From Isoetes taiwanensis (Eukaryota > Streptophyta > Lycopodiopsida > Isoetales > Isoetaceae), in assembly GCA_021234155.1 (NCBI GenBank), contig JAJEKV010000008.1, forward strand, positions 20,123,959-20,187,958: a DNA stretch of 64,000 nucleotides. The letters are read 5' to 3'. The translations under genes were made by a program, and so were the position numbers. Within the stretch, counting starts at the first letter, position 1; the number at the start of each line of letters is the position of its first letter. The notes beneath the pieces are model-generated. The model ran no database searches. It had not been told where the DNA came from and worked only from the letters and a program-made list of their open reading frames with translations. Below, piece by piece: positions 44,837 through 56,787 of this stretch.

Positions 44837-45187
44837 GATGCAAGTAGCCCTCTGAGCAGGAAGATTTGCTTGATGATTATAATAAACATTGAAGTTTTGT
44901 AAATTAGATACATTTACAGCAGGAAGTTGCCCTGATAAGGAATTGTTAGACAGCCTCAAGGTTAACATATGGGACAGCGATAACAATGATGGAATTTGGC
45001 CAGTAAGGTTATTGGATGATAAATCTACTCTGTTCACACGAATGAAGGAAGCAATAGACGTTGGAATCTGGCCTGAAATTTCATTTTGCTGCAAATAAAG
45101 ACCCCGTACATTCCTACAACGCGACAAGTCTGGAAGGCTGCCAATCAAGGCACTTCCTCTCAAGTTCCAAGAGATTCTATAGAGCCT
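44825..45187 (-). pseudogene. Leucine-rich-repeat receptor-kinase fragment
   Basis: The minus frame reads GSLPDLSRCRNVRGLYLQQN, EISGQIPTSIASFIRVNRVD, LSSNNLTGQIPSLLSLSHML, LRLSNNSLSGQLPAVNVSNL: about four LxGxIPxxLxxLxxLxxLxLxxN repeats of the plant LRR-RLK extracellular type. No signal peptide, transmembrane or kinase region nearby. The fragment lies between two near-identical 200-bp direct repeats, consistent with capture by or exchange between repeats. Confidence 0.75.
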
Positions 45188-45308
45188 CTAAGGTGAGCAT
45201 TTGGTAGGATGATTTTAAATACACGGCCCCTCTCACATACTATACCTCTCCAGCTGCTATCACATGGATTTCACAGCTGCTATCACTGGTGCCTTGATTA
45301 TTTTAAAT

Positions 45309-45512
45309 GTACCTTAAATGTTTTAAATGTACAGCTTTGGCTTTTGCCTCAAATCTTTGCAATGTTACCATAAAATGGCATGCTCAGCATATAACAGCTT
45401 CAGCCATAGCCCGTCCATTATTTATCCCTTTGGTATGCTAAATGCAAACTCCTGAAGATGCCATTCTCTTGCAACCTGCTTGCCTCAAAGATTGGCATCA
45501 TGATCTTGATTA
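45309..45512 (+). repeat. Direct repeat flanking the LRR fragment, right copy
   Basis: See 44639-44836. The copies differ at only a handful of positions (GCAGCCTGCA versus GCAACCTGCT), so the duplication is young relative to the elements nearby. Confidence 0.85.
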
Positions 45513-45731
45513 TTTTGTTCGTTGAGAAACCTCTTATGTATTTTTCATTGTCTAACCTGTTTTGGCACTTTAAATATTGCAGGAATCAGCTCGGTTTGGA
45601 CCATCTGGTTATTTGTTCTAGCATAGTTATGGGGGGCTCCAGACACACCGGTAAACACAAAATTTATTTGAAAAAAAAATACTGTTCTTCTTGAAGATTA
45701 TGTGTTGTGATGTTCAAGGACAGGTTCGGTT

Positions 45732-46290
45732 ATGGTTTACACTAGAAACAAAACTCCCATCCCATTTGTCCCTCTTGCTTACACACCCCCAAAGAGAAGG
45801 CGGCAGAAGCACTCAGGTTCACTAGAGGTATCAATAGGTGACACAAACAGTATAAACCCAGGAAAAGCATTCACCGATTTAGCAATGGGAAAAGATACAG
45901 AAAGTCCAATGGTAGAGAAAGGCCTAGTAAATGATGTCCAGGATATGACTGCCACTGATCCAGAATTTGCCCAGGTATGTCGCTATTTCATTAGATCATT
46001 TTCCTTCTCTGCTTGCGAAATATGTAACCATGAAATTTGTGTAGGTTTTTGTCACGAGATGGTTCTTCGACATAATGAGTAAAATGTCGATCGAGAGGAT
46101 CAGAACCTCCCAAGATACCTCTTTGCCGTATCTTGCAGAATCTTTAGCAATTATGGTAGTACTACTTATCCTTTTTAACGTATTAGCATTCTTCCTGTGT
46201 ATGCAGAATCAATAGCTTCGGTTTTCTCAAAAAGGGAATCTCCAGTTCAGAAGGAAAGAAGACAAGAAGACGTAGACGTTGTCTACTTGT
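45732..46290 (+). CDS. Small unrecognised spliced gene, nuclear-protein-like
   Basis: Exon 1 (45732-45974) starts at ATG: VYTRNKTPIPFVPLAYTP, then the NLS-like PPKRRRQKH. It ends CAG/GTATGT. Exon 2 (46046-46156, phase 0) reads VFVTRWFFDIMSKMSIERIR then TSQDTSLPYLAESLAIM, before a GTAGTA donor. Exon 3 begins after ATGCAG at 46206 or after AATAG at 46214. Only the second keeps frame (LRFSQKGNLQF), while another phase (ESIASVFSKRESPVQKERR) looks equally protein-like, so the 3' end is uncertain. No known domain. Could be a young host gene or part of an element. Confidence 0.4.
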
Positions 46291-46506
46291 AGATGACGAG
46301 TGTGTAGAAGGATGAGGACTTCATGTCGTCTAGGTTTTCATAACATTATTATAGATTATAGTATTTTGTCTTCCATAGTTCACTTCAAACTATTTCTTTT
46401 AAACTACTTCTACATACTTTAATGCAGTGTTATTTTCTATAGTATGGAGTCTTCAATTGCATCTTCTACACCTCAAAACCAATGGCAAAAGCAGAATTTG
46501 ATGTGA

Positions 46507-46620
46507 CAATCTAAAAAAACCCTCTAAACCCTTCCAAAAAAAACCCTCCAAAAATTCGCACTCGTTGCAAGTCACACGCCTTTGCCAAATGCACTACCAA
46601 TATTTGTTAAAAACATTCCT
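46507..46620 (-). repeat. SINE-like repeat, second copy
   Basis: The minus strand gives TTGGAGGGTTTTTTTTGGAA and TTTAGAGGGTTTTTTTAG, matching the tail at 41455-41500. The body GACTTGCAACGAGTGCGAA is related to the tRNA-like part there. Confidence 0.4.
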
Positions 46621-46954
46621 TCATGTCTTGGTCATATACGGGGCAGCTTCCAGGAGGTTCTAAAATATTCTAGAGCCTACATGCATACGCGACACTTGGC
46701 ATGATCTCATCCATTGGAGTGGCGCGATCTTGACCGTTGGCCTAGGTATATAAGGAGGCACCTTCTTCTTGTCGAACCATTCCTGTTCAATGCCAGTCTT
46801 GAGCCTTCTAGGCATCTGTCTCGTGTTCTTGCTTGCCTTCGGGCCATTGCACTCTTGATTCATGTTCATATATCAGATTCTTTGCTGACCTTGGCATATT
46901 TCTTGCATATTTTCCATGTATTTTCCTTGTTTTCGCGCAGGTTCATGACATATA

Positions 46955-47500
46955 TGGTATTTTAGGCCAGGCCCCTGGTATTTCTGGCCAGACCCTTAGT
47001 ATTTTTGGCCACACACTTGGTATTTCTGGCCAGGGATATGGTATTTCTGGCCAGACCCCTGGTATTTTTGGCCACACACTTGGTATTTCTGGCTAGGCCC
47101 TTGGTATTTCTGGCCAGACCTCTGGTATTTCTGGACAGGCCCTTGGTATTTCTGGCCATACACTTGGTATTTGTGGCCAGACCCTTGGTATTTCTGGCCA
47201 CACCCCTGGTATTTCTGGCCATATACTTGGTATTTCTGGCCAGACCCCTGGTATTTCTAACCAGACACCTAGTATTTCTGGCTAGACACTTGGTATTTCT
47301 GGCCAGACCTTTGGTATTTCTAGCTAGGAATATGGTATCTCTGGCCACACACTTGGTATTTCTGGCCAGGCCCCTGGTATTTCTGGCCAGACCCCTGGTA
47401 TTTCTTGCCACATACTTGGTATTTCTGGCCAGACCCATGGGTTTCAGGCCACACACTTGGTATTTCTAGCCAGACACATGGTATTTCTGGCCAGACCCAT
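46955..47500 (+). repeat. 21-bp minisatellite, about 26 units
   Basis: The unit is TGGTATTTCTGGCC plus a 7-base variable part (AGACCCC, ACACACT, AGGCCCT). Because 21 is a multiple of three and the unit lacks stops in two frames, reading frames of over 150 codons exist on both strands (VFLARPL and ARNTKGL repeats). No start context, promoter or conserved flanking exon supports translation. Confidence 0.92.
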
Positions 47501-48108
47501 TGATCACCCATTCTCACAGGACTATTGAATACCCAGTCTAACTATTGAACTCCCATTCCAAAAATTATTCATATATATGCTCTATGTTTTGAAGTCCTAT
47601 GATATTTTGAAAGATACTATGGTTGTTTTCCTTACGGATACATGTACACTTTGATCAATCCAGTCCGATTGTTAAGTGTGCTGAATTTTTGCTGTTCATT
47701 TTCCTTTTGCTGCAATACATGCAATTGTTATTTCTAACTATTGAACACCCATTCTCACTCGTAAGTATTGAACACGTTTAACATGGGGTTCCTTCTTGAT
47801 GCTGAACCCATAAAGTGTCCATAAAGTTCATGGAATCTAACATCTGAAAAACATCTACATCCTTCGTACCACAAAAAAACATCCGTTCAATTTTTAAATT
47901 GAAGGCGTATCCAATATTTCTGATATCCCGGCTTTAGTGGTCTTGTCCGAGAGTGTCGAGGTCGAATCATTTAAAAAAAATAGAGCGAGGACAAAGCAGG
48001 AAGGTGTAGCTATGGCGGCTTCTAGCGACATAAGAATGGAAAGCGGATCCGAAGAGCTAGGTAGCGAGGACGAGACTGGCAGCTCTTCTTATTGCTATAC
48101 CACATGGG
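47501..48108. other. No gene recognised
   Basis: AT-rich. A short frame (47937-48128) with many Glu/Ser may be a 5' extension of the next pseudogene in another phase. Confidence 0.4.
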
Positions 48109-49590
48109 ATGTCCTCGGAAGAACATGAGGAAGAACAGGATGTGGGAGAATCTTCAAGGAAAATGGATGTGGATCCGGAAGAGGAAGGGAGTGACCTGGA
48201 TTATTCTATGGAAGAAGACCATGGCAATGAAGGGGATTTTTTCCCAGGGCAACATGAGATGAGGCAAGCAGCCGGAGAAGTGAAAGCCAAGGCCAAGGCC
48301 AAGCAGGTAAAGCAGTTGACACCCTTGCATCCGAAGTCCTTGAGGGAGATTAAGAAAATCAGGCGGACAGAGAGGGTTAGCCCAACCAGGGGGCATGCAA
48401 CTTATGCGTGCCGAAGTGGTTGCAGCGTACTCAGAAGATGACTCCGAAATAGACGAGACCACCTGGGAACGCAGGTATTATTATAGTAGGAAAAAAGCCA
48501 AGCACATTTGTCAATTTTATGGATGTGTGTAGAGTTCCACAAAGAAACTGAGGCTGCAGGAACACCTGCTCAAAGAACACAAAATGGATGTTATTATGGA
48601 AGGGGCACCAAAGGGCAGAAAGAGGTTGCCTGTTACTAAGCAGAAAAGAAGGGAAGGGCGGGACTTGCAAGGGTATGCATTGAGGCGTGCTCTCGATCCC
48701 GAGTATAAGTATAGACTGAATCTATCCAGGTTTCTGAGGAGATGCAGAGAGCTTGCCTTGGGTTGTGGCTGGGCTATCTTGGAAAACATTCAGAGGGAGA
48801 GGATAAAGAGACCATTTTGGTCCAGTATGCTGACAATTATATTGCTTGGAAAAAGTTGGAGTGGAAAAAGGTCAAGGATGAAAAGATAGCGCGATATGAA
48901 TGGTACATTGCCCGGAACTATGGGTTGGATTCTGTTGATAGAAAAGAATGGGCTGAGCATGAGGCCTATGGCAATTTGGAGACTTGTGTGGCTGGTTTGC
49001 AGACCCAACTACTGTACCATGGCAGCTATGGGGGGAGTTCTAGTGGGCCAAAATCTCCTATCACACTTGTCACAATACTAACAAAGTCTATTGCTGCTGG
49101 GTCGAGCTTCAAAGTCAAAAACCGAGGCTGAGGATTGCGAATGATTTAGTGTCATCTATTGAATTGGGTGCTACATCTTCACCAGTGCATCAGATTTCTA
49201 CCTACTTTGATGTGGAAGATGAAGGGGAGCCTGATCTTCAGGCCACAAGAGGAACAATGGTGACCATGACAGTTGACTTCATTTTGAATTTTGATTTTAT
49301 TATTCACTTAGATGACCTCAACACTCTACAATGGAGCACCAAGAAGAAAAGAGGGAAGGACAGAAGGGTAGATCCTACCCTTACATATAATGCACAATGG
49401 CCAGTCCACTTGAGGAGTGCGCTTTAGGCTATCGTGTCGGATCCAAAAGGTGAGTTCATGATACGTGAAGTGGAGGCTAGAACCTTCGAGCATCCTGGTA
49501 TAGATAATCCTGAAAATATGGGATATTCCTGATTGAATGAGGAATGTGGTGGAGCTTATCTTATGTAAGTGTTCTCCCATCCATTTCTTT
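48109..49590 (+). pseudogene. Unrecognised large pseudogene with acidic N terminus and C2H2-like motif
   Basis: Segments in successive frames: an acidic start (MSSEEHEEEQDVGESSRKMD), a Lys/Ala stretch, a frameshift near 48400, then ICQFYGCV-stop-SSTKKLRLQEHLLKEH, a C2H2-like finger. RFLRRCRELALGCGWAIL follows, then after another frameshift EDKETILVQYADNYIAWKKLEW and ARNYGLDSVDRKEWAEHEAY. 49135-49435 continues VSSIELGATSSPVHQISTYFDVED and TLTYNAQWPVHLRSAL. At least two stops and two frameshifts. Possibly an old element gene; no catalytic domain recognised. Confidence 0.45.
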
Positions 49591-49636
49591 TAATTGTGCT
49601 TTGATTGTGAATTTACAATACACACAGGGTTGTTTC

Positions 49637-50892
49637 TCACACCATACCGGTGCCTAAGAGGAGGTCCCACGTCTTTTTCCATTCGGGCTTGCCAAACCTA
49701 TACATGAACAAGAATGTGTCCATTTGGAGGAATTCATCCAAGAACTTCATGGCCTCTTTGGTACATGCTCTTGGGTCAATATCTACTTTAGTGGCATACA
49801 TAATACGACCCAAGGTCCTTAAACATTCCCCCCTCCCCCCCTCCCCCAACCTTCTTGTTCTTCACGTGCTTCAGAAGCAACTTCATCCAGTTTCTTCGAA
49901 CATGCCAAATACACAACTGAATTTTGATTTCGGGCCAAACAAGCTTCAAGGCATTGATTTCAGCCTGTGCATCATCCACATTGAAGCATGCAGGTTCCCA
50001 AGTTGGGTCTTCATGTATGCGGTTCTTCATTGCAATCAGCCAAGGTTGGATGTCCTCCTCGGTGGCACTGGAGGATAGAACCCAAGCAATAGGGACACCA
50101 TTTCCATGCGTGTCATAAACTAGCAAGGTATAAATGCTGTAGCAGTGGTGATTGGTCTTGAAGGTTGAATCCAAGGCTACAACATTCCCCCTTCCATGCT
50201 CTAACAGGATCTCCATTTGGAAGGGTGTGATGATGCCCAATATGAAAGGGACTCCATCCTGATACAAGAACACATCCTTTTGATGTAAATCAACCCACAT
50301 CCTAATACTTGTGGCCACATCCTTGTGCAACATCCACGTGTCAGTAGCCAGCTTGCAGGATGAGTTATATAAATCATCCATGGCTAGGAATGCATTAGGA
50401 ATGATAAGTTATATAAATCGTCCATGGAGGCATTAGGATGCATCCTCTTTTCTAGAGACCATTGTTCCTCTGTTGACGGAAGACCTCTTGGTGAGTGTGG
50501 TTATGGAGCAACTATTGGTAAGCCCAAGCCTTCTTACCCTTTGATAGCCATGGAGCTACATCATGCTTTGTTCTTGCGCATTGGGGATCCTCAATTTCAT
50601 GGCAGACTTTGTCTTGATTATCAATTTGCCTCATCTCATAGTATGTAACTTTACATATCTCGGGCCTCAAATACAACTGCTTCACCTGAAAGTGGCACCT
50701 GCAAACTTGCCTAATATTGATTCCTCTTCTCTTCCTCCTTGAGTAGGAAGGATCCTTCTTCTTTGCTTCGGCAATTAGAGCTCGTGTTGTTTTATCATTG
50801 ACATCCCAAGAACGTTCACCATAATCCTCAGGGCCATAGCTGCACCAGTAGCTACAATTGAGAAACAATAATTCAGTTATAAACCTAAGCAA
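49637..50892 (-). pseudogene. Mutator-like (MULE) transposase, degenerate
   Basis: 50892-50512: WCSYGPEDYGERSWDVNDKT and SYSRRKRRGINIRQVCRCHF, the N-terminal WRKY/FAR1-like region. 50381-49788: GNVVALDSTFKTNHHCYSIYT (first Asp), VPIAWVLSSSATEEDIQPWL, PACFNVDDAQAEINALKLVW (second Asp), CIWHVRRNW, the MULE DDE domain with its CxWHxxR-like motif. 49849-49637 continues AMKFLDEFLQMDTFLFMYRF and WKKTWDLLL in another frame. No SWIM finger is found here; a SWIM remnant lies 7 kb away at 41743-42508. Terminal inverted repeats not found. Confidence 0.8.
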
Positions 50893-52849
50893 TAGGTCTC
50901 AAGAATAAAGCTAAGCTACAATTGAGAAATAACAGTTCAGTTCACGTGAAATTCCATGAGGCAATAAAAGCATGAAACTAATGAAGCAGCGATTCACTTA
51001 CTTGTTATCTTAAGATGGGCATTTTAGTCGAGTTTTTTCTTGGCGAATCCCTCTTCTCTACCCGAGATCCATGCATCCAGAAGCCGCTTGGCAAATTCTG
51101 CGGCTGCCCCCCTTCCACAAAATCCTTCACCCTATTTATGGGGAGGAATAGTTTGCCGCCCAAGGTACGTTACTTGCGCAATGGAATACTGCTATCTCCC
51201 ATTGCAATTGCAGACTCGAACAAGAACTAAGGGAGGGATCTTAAATTGGGAGGTGCAAAAGAATCTGGAAAACAAAAATGACCAGAGAAATCTAACACAC
51301 TGCTAAAACTAAACCTAATATGAAGCTATGTCTAAGCTTACCTGTTCTATCTTGATAGCATGATCCTCTGCCTCCATGCCTAGCCCGATCCCATGCGCTC
51401 CAATAGATCGTTTCGAACAGGGCGGACTGGAAGAGAGAGTAACAGCAAAGATCCTCCAATTCCATTTAAATTGGGCCGAAAATACCGCACCAACCTTGGC
51501 TTGGAAATATCCATCCATTAAATGAACCTGAAGAAACAAATACATGGAACACTGCCACAAGTACGACTGAAAAAGGTCGATACCGATACTGGATTCTGTG
51601 TCGCAACATCGCAGTTCAACTGCGCAGTTCAAGATATCCGAGATGCACGGGTCCACGATAATCCTGACATTGATGCACCCATTGATCTGCGGATGGGCAT
51701 GCAGTGGCTGATCTCCAGTGTCCAAAAACACCGGATCAAATTTGTCCAGAAATACTGGATCCCAGACTCCATATACGGACGTCCAAGTTTATAAGATACA
51801 TAAGCGATAAGCAAAACTAAGTATATATCTATGATAATCAAACTCTCGGCAGCATCAAATTCTTTACTACCAATCAACTGCTACAATTGGAAGCTTCAAA
51901 GGCCTTCTGGTTCAAACGGTGACCTAGATAAACCTGGACCTTTTAGAACCTTCTGCGGCAGTTTCTACTATATACGAAACACTTCTACTAAAATTGGGCC
52001 ACCCAGGAAGAGAATAGAATAGCATAAAGAAACCAAAGAAAAGCTACCCACCTGAATAGCCGATCTTCAGGCCTTTGGTTTCAAACCTTATCCTGCTGCT
52101 GTTGAACATCAATGACAAAAGAAAAGATATAGAAGTAAAAAATGTACATAGCAGCTCCGATTGTTTGGGGTTAGAAAGGGCAAATCCCACAGAATTAAAC
52201 ACTTGCCTTCCCTATTTTTGAAGAATCTGAAGTATCTGGGCAGGCCGAACTCTGCAAAAGGGGCAAACAATATATCATTATTATCTTAATGCAAGATCCT
52301 GTTGCAGATGCGTTTGTAATATAGAATGGAAAAATTACCTAAGCACTTAAGCAAATCAGGCTCAGGAATAGCAACTTGCTTCTTATATAGAATAAGAGTA
52401 AAAAATTTCACAAGAAAATCATGCAGGAACAGGAATAGCAAGTTGTTTCTTAGATAGAATGAGAGTAAAAAATTCACTAGAAAATCACATCGGAAATGTG
52501 CCGATGGTCTTTTGAATTTTTGAAATGGCGACCTAGGAAAACCTAAACCTTCCAAGACCTCTGCGGCAGTTACCTCAACATATCAAGTACTTCTACTAAG
52601 CCTAATTGGCCGTTTCTACAAAAACAACGTTAGAAAATCCACAAGCTATTCTTCTGCATCTTTCAGCTCCTATTATATCTGGCAAACCAAGATTCAATTT
52701 CGACTTTGAGTCGATGGATGCCTACTCCTCCCTTTTATACCGATGAAAAGATTAAATTAGAATTCTCCAGATTAATCCAGACATCCAAAAGCGCAACAAT
52801 TGAATCTAGAAAGATATTGAAATTGAAATTGATTTATTCACACCTTCAG
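50893..52849. other. Repeat-derived, no firm gene
   Basis: A minus-strand open segment at 51315-51731 ends at a good donor (GAACAG/GTAAGC) but matches no family I know. Two related blocks, near 51895-52000 and 52505-52612, share GGCGACCTAG(A/G)AAAACCT-type sequence, CTGCGGCAGTT and ACTTCTACTAA. A 60-bp unit starting CAGGAATAGCAA is tandemly doubled at 52369-52488. Probably old element debris. Confidence 0.4.
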
Positions 52850-52859
52850 ACCCTCAGGT

Positions 52860-53512
52860 CTATGACGAACCAAGTACAAAAAAATTATTTGTAAAAAAAA
52901 AAACAAAACACATCTGTAAACAACACATCTCTTAGGCAAGATCTTCAACTTGCTCAAATAGATCCAATAACTGATTTCTCTCCTCCCAAACTCACGTATG
53001 TATGCTCCAAGATATCGTGGGGACAATTGTAATAAAGTGTAGAAATTAGAAGCAATAATACTGTGTTGCTCCCGCAGGTGGCAAAAAGAATCACATGTCA
53101 GCAAAGCATGATATTCATCTTCCAGACCACCAAAGCATCATTTGCAGAACCTGAGCTCCCTGGGCACTTTGGGCCTTTCCATTCTGCCAATCTCTATTTG
53201 TAAATGATGTGAGCTTAATCGAAGCTGCGAGATGAGCCGCCTTGTTTTGCCCCCTGGTAGCTCTTTCAGATAGCCTTGTTCTGTGTATAACAGCATGGGA
53301 TTTATGTCACTCCTGTAAAACTCCCGCTTCACGCCAATCTCCTCACCATCCCTTGGCCATAGCTTGAGTAGTGCCTGCTCAGTGATCAGTTCCCGCAACC
53401 CAATTTCTGTATCCGGTAAGGAATCAACATGTATACCCCAGCATTCAGCCCATTTTATTAGTTGTGTATACCAACCATTTTCCTGTCTGAGACTCTACTA
53501 ATGCTTGTACAG
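52860..53512 (-). pseudogene. LINE 2 ORF2 C-terminal region
   Basis: In several frames: ALVESQTGKW, ITEQALLKLWPRDGEEIGVKR, INPMLLYTEQGYLKELPGGK, LQIEIGRMERPKVPRELRFC, then EDEYHALLTCDSFCHLREQH and FYTLLQLSPRYLGAYIREFG. C..C ... EDExH.LLxC corresponds to the C-terminal Cys/His motif of LINE 1. Interrupted by stops and at 53513 by the LTR element. Confidence 0.75.
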
Positions 53513-55144
53513 TGTGACGTCCCCTGCTTCTTATACGATGCACCATCGTATTCGAAGACGAAGCATTCCCCCTGACAGCCATCCATTTGACTCCACTCCC
53601 AGTGGAATGAGCCAGCAAGGGAAGAGTGGATGTGTCATTCACCCGTCTTCTATCGGGTCGACCTATCTGCGGAAGCGTGAATAAATAATGAGCACATAAC
53701 ACAATATACAATACAATCACCCTGAAGGGGGAAACATCATATCATCATCAATATAACAACATCAACAGGAATACTAACAGTACAAGGTAATCCTACCCAG
53801 GCTCAAACTCAAGGGGGTATGACTGACGGCTTGGGCCTCCAGAAGTCATTGCAGACAGAATTCATGGCACATGGATTTGACTGGCATAAGAACATGGCTA
53901 AGGGTAGTCCACTCCATCCGCCCCTCCTGTGCACACTTTGCAGATTGGGTTGAAAAGCGTTGGGACCGGACCGTAGCCTGCCAGGTGCATAGCCGAAAGG
54001 GCTACTGCTGGGTTGCATCTCCCCAGCCCTTATGAGGCAGGAAGAGAGTCGCCTCTCCTCCATGGACTTCCATGCCCAACATAGGTGACTAGAGGGCCAC
54101 TGCCCTTATTCGACTTGAACCAATGGAGAGTGACGCATCACTCCACGGGTGTCGAGCCCATGCCTTGCCCACACGCAGTGGCAAGCCATTAGACCTAGTC
54201 CACAAGGATCCCCGGTAGGCTTTACACACCAGAGGGATCGTTCTGTGTTGGGACAAGTACCCCATTGTCCTGCCGGTCTAGCCCCGCAACCCACAACCCG
54301 GTGGGCTCCTGTGCACAGGCCGCACGTAACTGGGAACTAGAAGGTTGCCTAGAATCATCTGCTATACAGGCTTTAGGCCTCTACCCCCCTTCCCAATACA
54401 TGGAGGTCATAGAATGAAATACCAACATCATCATAGAACTGAAATGAAGAACATCATCTAATCTATCTACCTAAACATCCAGAGTTAGGTTCCTTAGTTA
54501 GGGCTCATGATCTCGGGATCTATAAGGCCTCTATGACTGAATGAATATGCTAAACTACCTTATTGCCTAGCCCAAAGACGACTTTGCACAACAGAATGAC
54601 TGATTACCTGCTCCTTGGCCCGCTCCAGATCCTCGGAACGCATCCATGTCCCTGATCTTGCTGAAGATGGCTGCTACTCCACGAGCTGTTGTGCAAAGGC
54701 AGCTTTACGGAGCCTGGCAATACGAATTTGGTCCCTAGCTTGGCCGGAATGGCTCAAGAGAAGAACCCTAAATGCGAAAAGGGAAAGGAGCTCTATGAAA
54801 ACCCTAAAATGCAAAGAGAGGAAAAGGTTTACGGTTTAAGGGGAAACCCTTATATAGAAACTCTTAGGGTTAGGTTAGACATTGGCAAATGGGGTTTAGC
54901 CATTTGGCAATGGGGTCCATGGGGTTATTAATTGTGTATATTTATTTAACATGCACAATATTCAAAGTTGCCTCCTAGGTGCAACCGTTGCCTCCTAGGT
55001 GCAACCGTTGCCCCCCTAGGTGCAACCGTTGCCCCCTAGGTGCAACCTACTACAACCCCCAAGTACATGTCATTCGTGACATGTACGGGTGATGTGGCAG
55101 TATAATATACGTATTCGGAGCATATATTATGCTGGAACGTCGCA
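53513..55144 (-). repeat. 3' LTR of the H3-carrying element
   Basis: Outer edge TGTGACGT; inner edge CGTCGCA (terminal CA kept). It contains four tandem copies of a 20-bp unit GTTGCCYCCTAGGTGCAACC at about 54968-55050. The plus-strand frame 54149-54340 recurs in the other LTR and is not considered a gene. Confidence 0.95.
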
Positions 55145-55157
55145 TTCTCCCCACCTT
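55145..55157 (-). other. Polypurine tract
   Basis: The minus strand AAGGTGGGGAGAA abuts the 3' LTR. A second similar GGTGGGGAGACG lies about 40 bp upstream on that strand. Confidence 0.75.
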
Positions 55158-55827
55158 GACTTGATGCTGTCCTCAGCATCACGCGTCTCCCCACCTTGGA
55201 AACCTGCATATCCTACAATCATATTTAATATACGTACAATGCAATTACTTCCAGGTAATATCTTAATTAATCATAAAATATCCTTGCATAAAATCGTACT
55301 ATGGTGAGAGGCTCTTTCGTCCTCTACTTCATCATCTATTATTCACAAAATTTTTATGGCTTATACCATAGTTATAGACATAGTCCCAAATTTTTTTTCT
55401 ACTTAATGCTCCTTATCGTCTCCTCACAACACATTATGACAAAATTATGTGTTGCGAGTCTTCGTAGTGTGATCTCCCTACCGCTCAACTCCTCTATTGG
55501 TCTGCAGGTCCAACACTACGTTAGTACACATTCAATTATTATAAGGGTTGGTTGTTAGGGAACCACCCATTAATTACAATTATATGAATGCAAGGCATAT
55601 CTCCCGGCATAGGAAGATTATGATTCTTCCATCGTGGCCGTGGAGACAACACCCTATCATGCCTAGGATGCCAACTCATGCCTACACCTTTAGTTGCCTT
55701 TGGCATGGAGGATAGTGTCCTTCCCGTATTTGGGCGTGAAGGATAGGGTCCTCCCCGTAGTAGGCATTGACCAAAGGTGCTTTCTTATCAATGCATACCT
55801 TTATGACCTCCTTTCTCTCGAGGTCGT
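55158..55827. other. Internal 3' untranslated part of the H3-carrying element
   Basis: AT-rich, with a run of AGGATAGNGTCCTNCCCGT motifs (55709-55760). No pol domain recognised. Confidence 0.5.
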
Positions 55828-56494
55828 CTACTTCCGTGGGACGGAAGTAGACTTTTTATCTACCTTCCACTCACCTATTGAGTCGATGTCGACTACTTCG
55901 GTGACGAGCCGACCCTTGCATTGCTCCATAAATTCGGGGTACTGCTTCTCTAGATCTAATTGTAGCATCCACGTAGCGTCTTCCACTAGTAAGTGTGTCC
56001 ACTTCACAAGGTATTGGAGAAATTTTGACCTTCTTGTCTTCTTATAAGCCCTGTCATGGTGGTGCCATGGCCATGGGTTCAACTTCTAAGGGCTACACTG
56101 AGGGTTCTCCTATCTGGGTTTGGCCTCTCTGAGATAGGTAAATAGCTACTGCTGCTGTATAAGAAAAGTACCTCTTCCTATTGACAGAGATAGACATATA
56201 ATTGGGTAAGCGAACTGCTTTGTTCTGTAGGTACTTATCTATGTTTGGGATGTCCTGCAGGGCTGACTTAAGGGCCATGCTTGGGGCAAAATATCCTATG
56301 CAAGGTGGGAGCTCTACCAAAGACAGTCATATCCTGACATGGAACTCAGACATAATGTCTTGGTAAAAAGGGGTGGCAGTGATGGTGGTTTCCACATCAA
56401 GCTCCTTCTGGAAGACAGCGAAGACGGAGTTGATGTCAGCTTCGGCCACATGAGTTGTGGCGCTGTACCATCGCCTGAATGCAGTGGTTGCCAT
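55828..56494 (-). pseudogene. ORF ending in a chromodomain
   Basis: From ATG 56494: MATTAFRRWYSATTHVAEAD, VFQKELDVETTITATPFYQD, a TGA near 56332 (one transition from Arg or Gln codons), LVELPPCIGYFAPSMALKSA, NIDKYLQNKAVRLPNYMSIS. A frameshift near 56090 leads to RAYKKTRRSKFLQYLVKW then EDATWMLQLDLEKQYPEFME, a chromodomain of the type that ends Ty3 integrases. The first 140 residues match no integrase segment I know, so this is either a small standalone chromodomain protein or a pol remnant fused by deletion. Same strand as the H3-like gene and about 0.8 kb after it. Confidence 0.6.
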
Positions 56495-56787
56495 AGTCTA
56501 TGAGCAGCTGGGGATATCAAACAGATAGATAAGTGCCTTAGGGGTCTGGAAAATCGGCTTGGAGTAAGGAGCAAAGGTGTAGGATGCATAGGAGAGTTGT
56601 GGTCTACTTATAGGCAAAAACCCTAATTTTTGGGAAATTTTTGGATAAGGGAAAATCTAGGATTCTAAGATATTGCCAAGCAAAAGACAAGCTAATCATG
56701 CTAAAGAGTACATTCTAAGGATCCTATTGCAACAAATTTCATCTAATTTGGAGAAAGTATGGACAAGTTAGGGCAATTTTAGTGTGA

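Noticed and set aside
46512-46560. Telomere-like AAACCCT strings
   Set aside because: Only two imperfect units within a SINE-like tail; not an interstitial telomere array.
46962-47469. Two 150-165-codon frames on opposite strands
   Set aside because: Both are read-throughs of the 21-bp minisatellite, with no sign of a gene.
54149-54340. 63-codon frame repeated at 59867-60058
   Set aside because: It is the same stretch in both LTRs, antisense to the element, with no family match.
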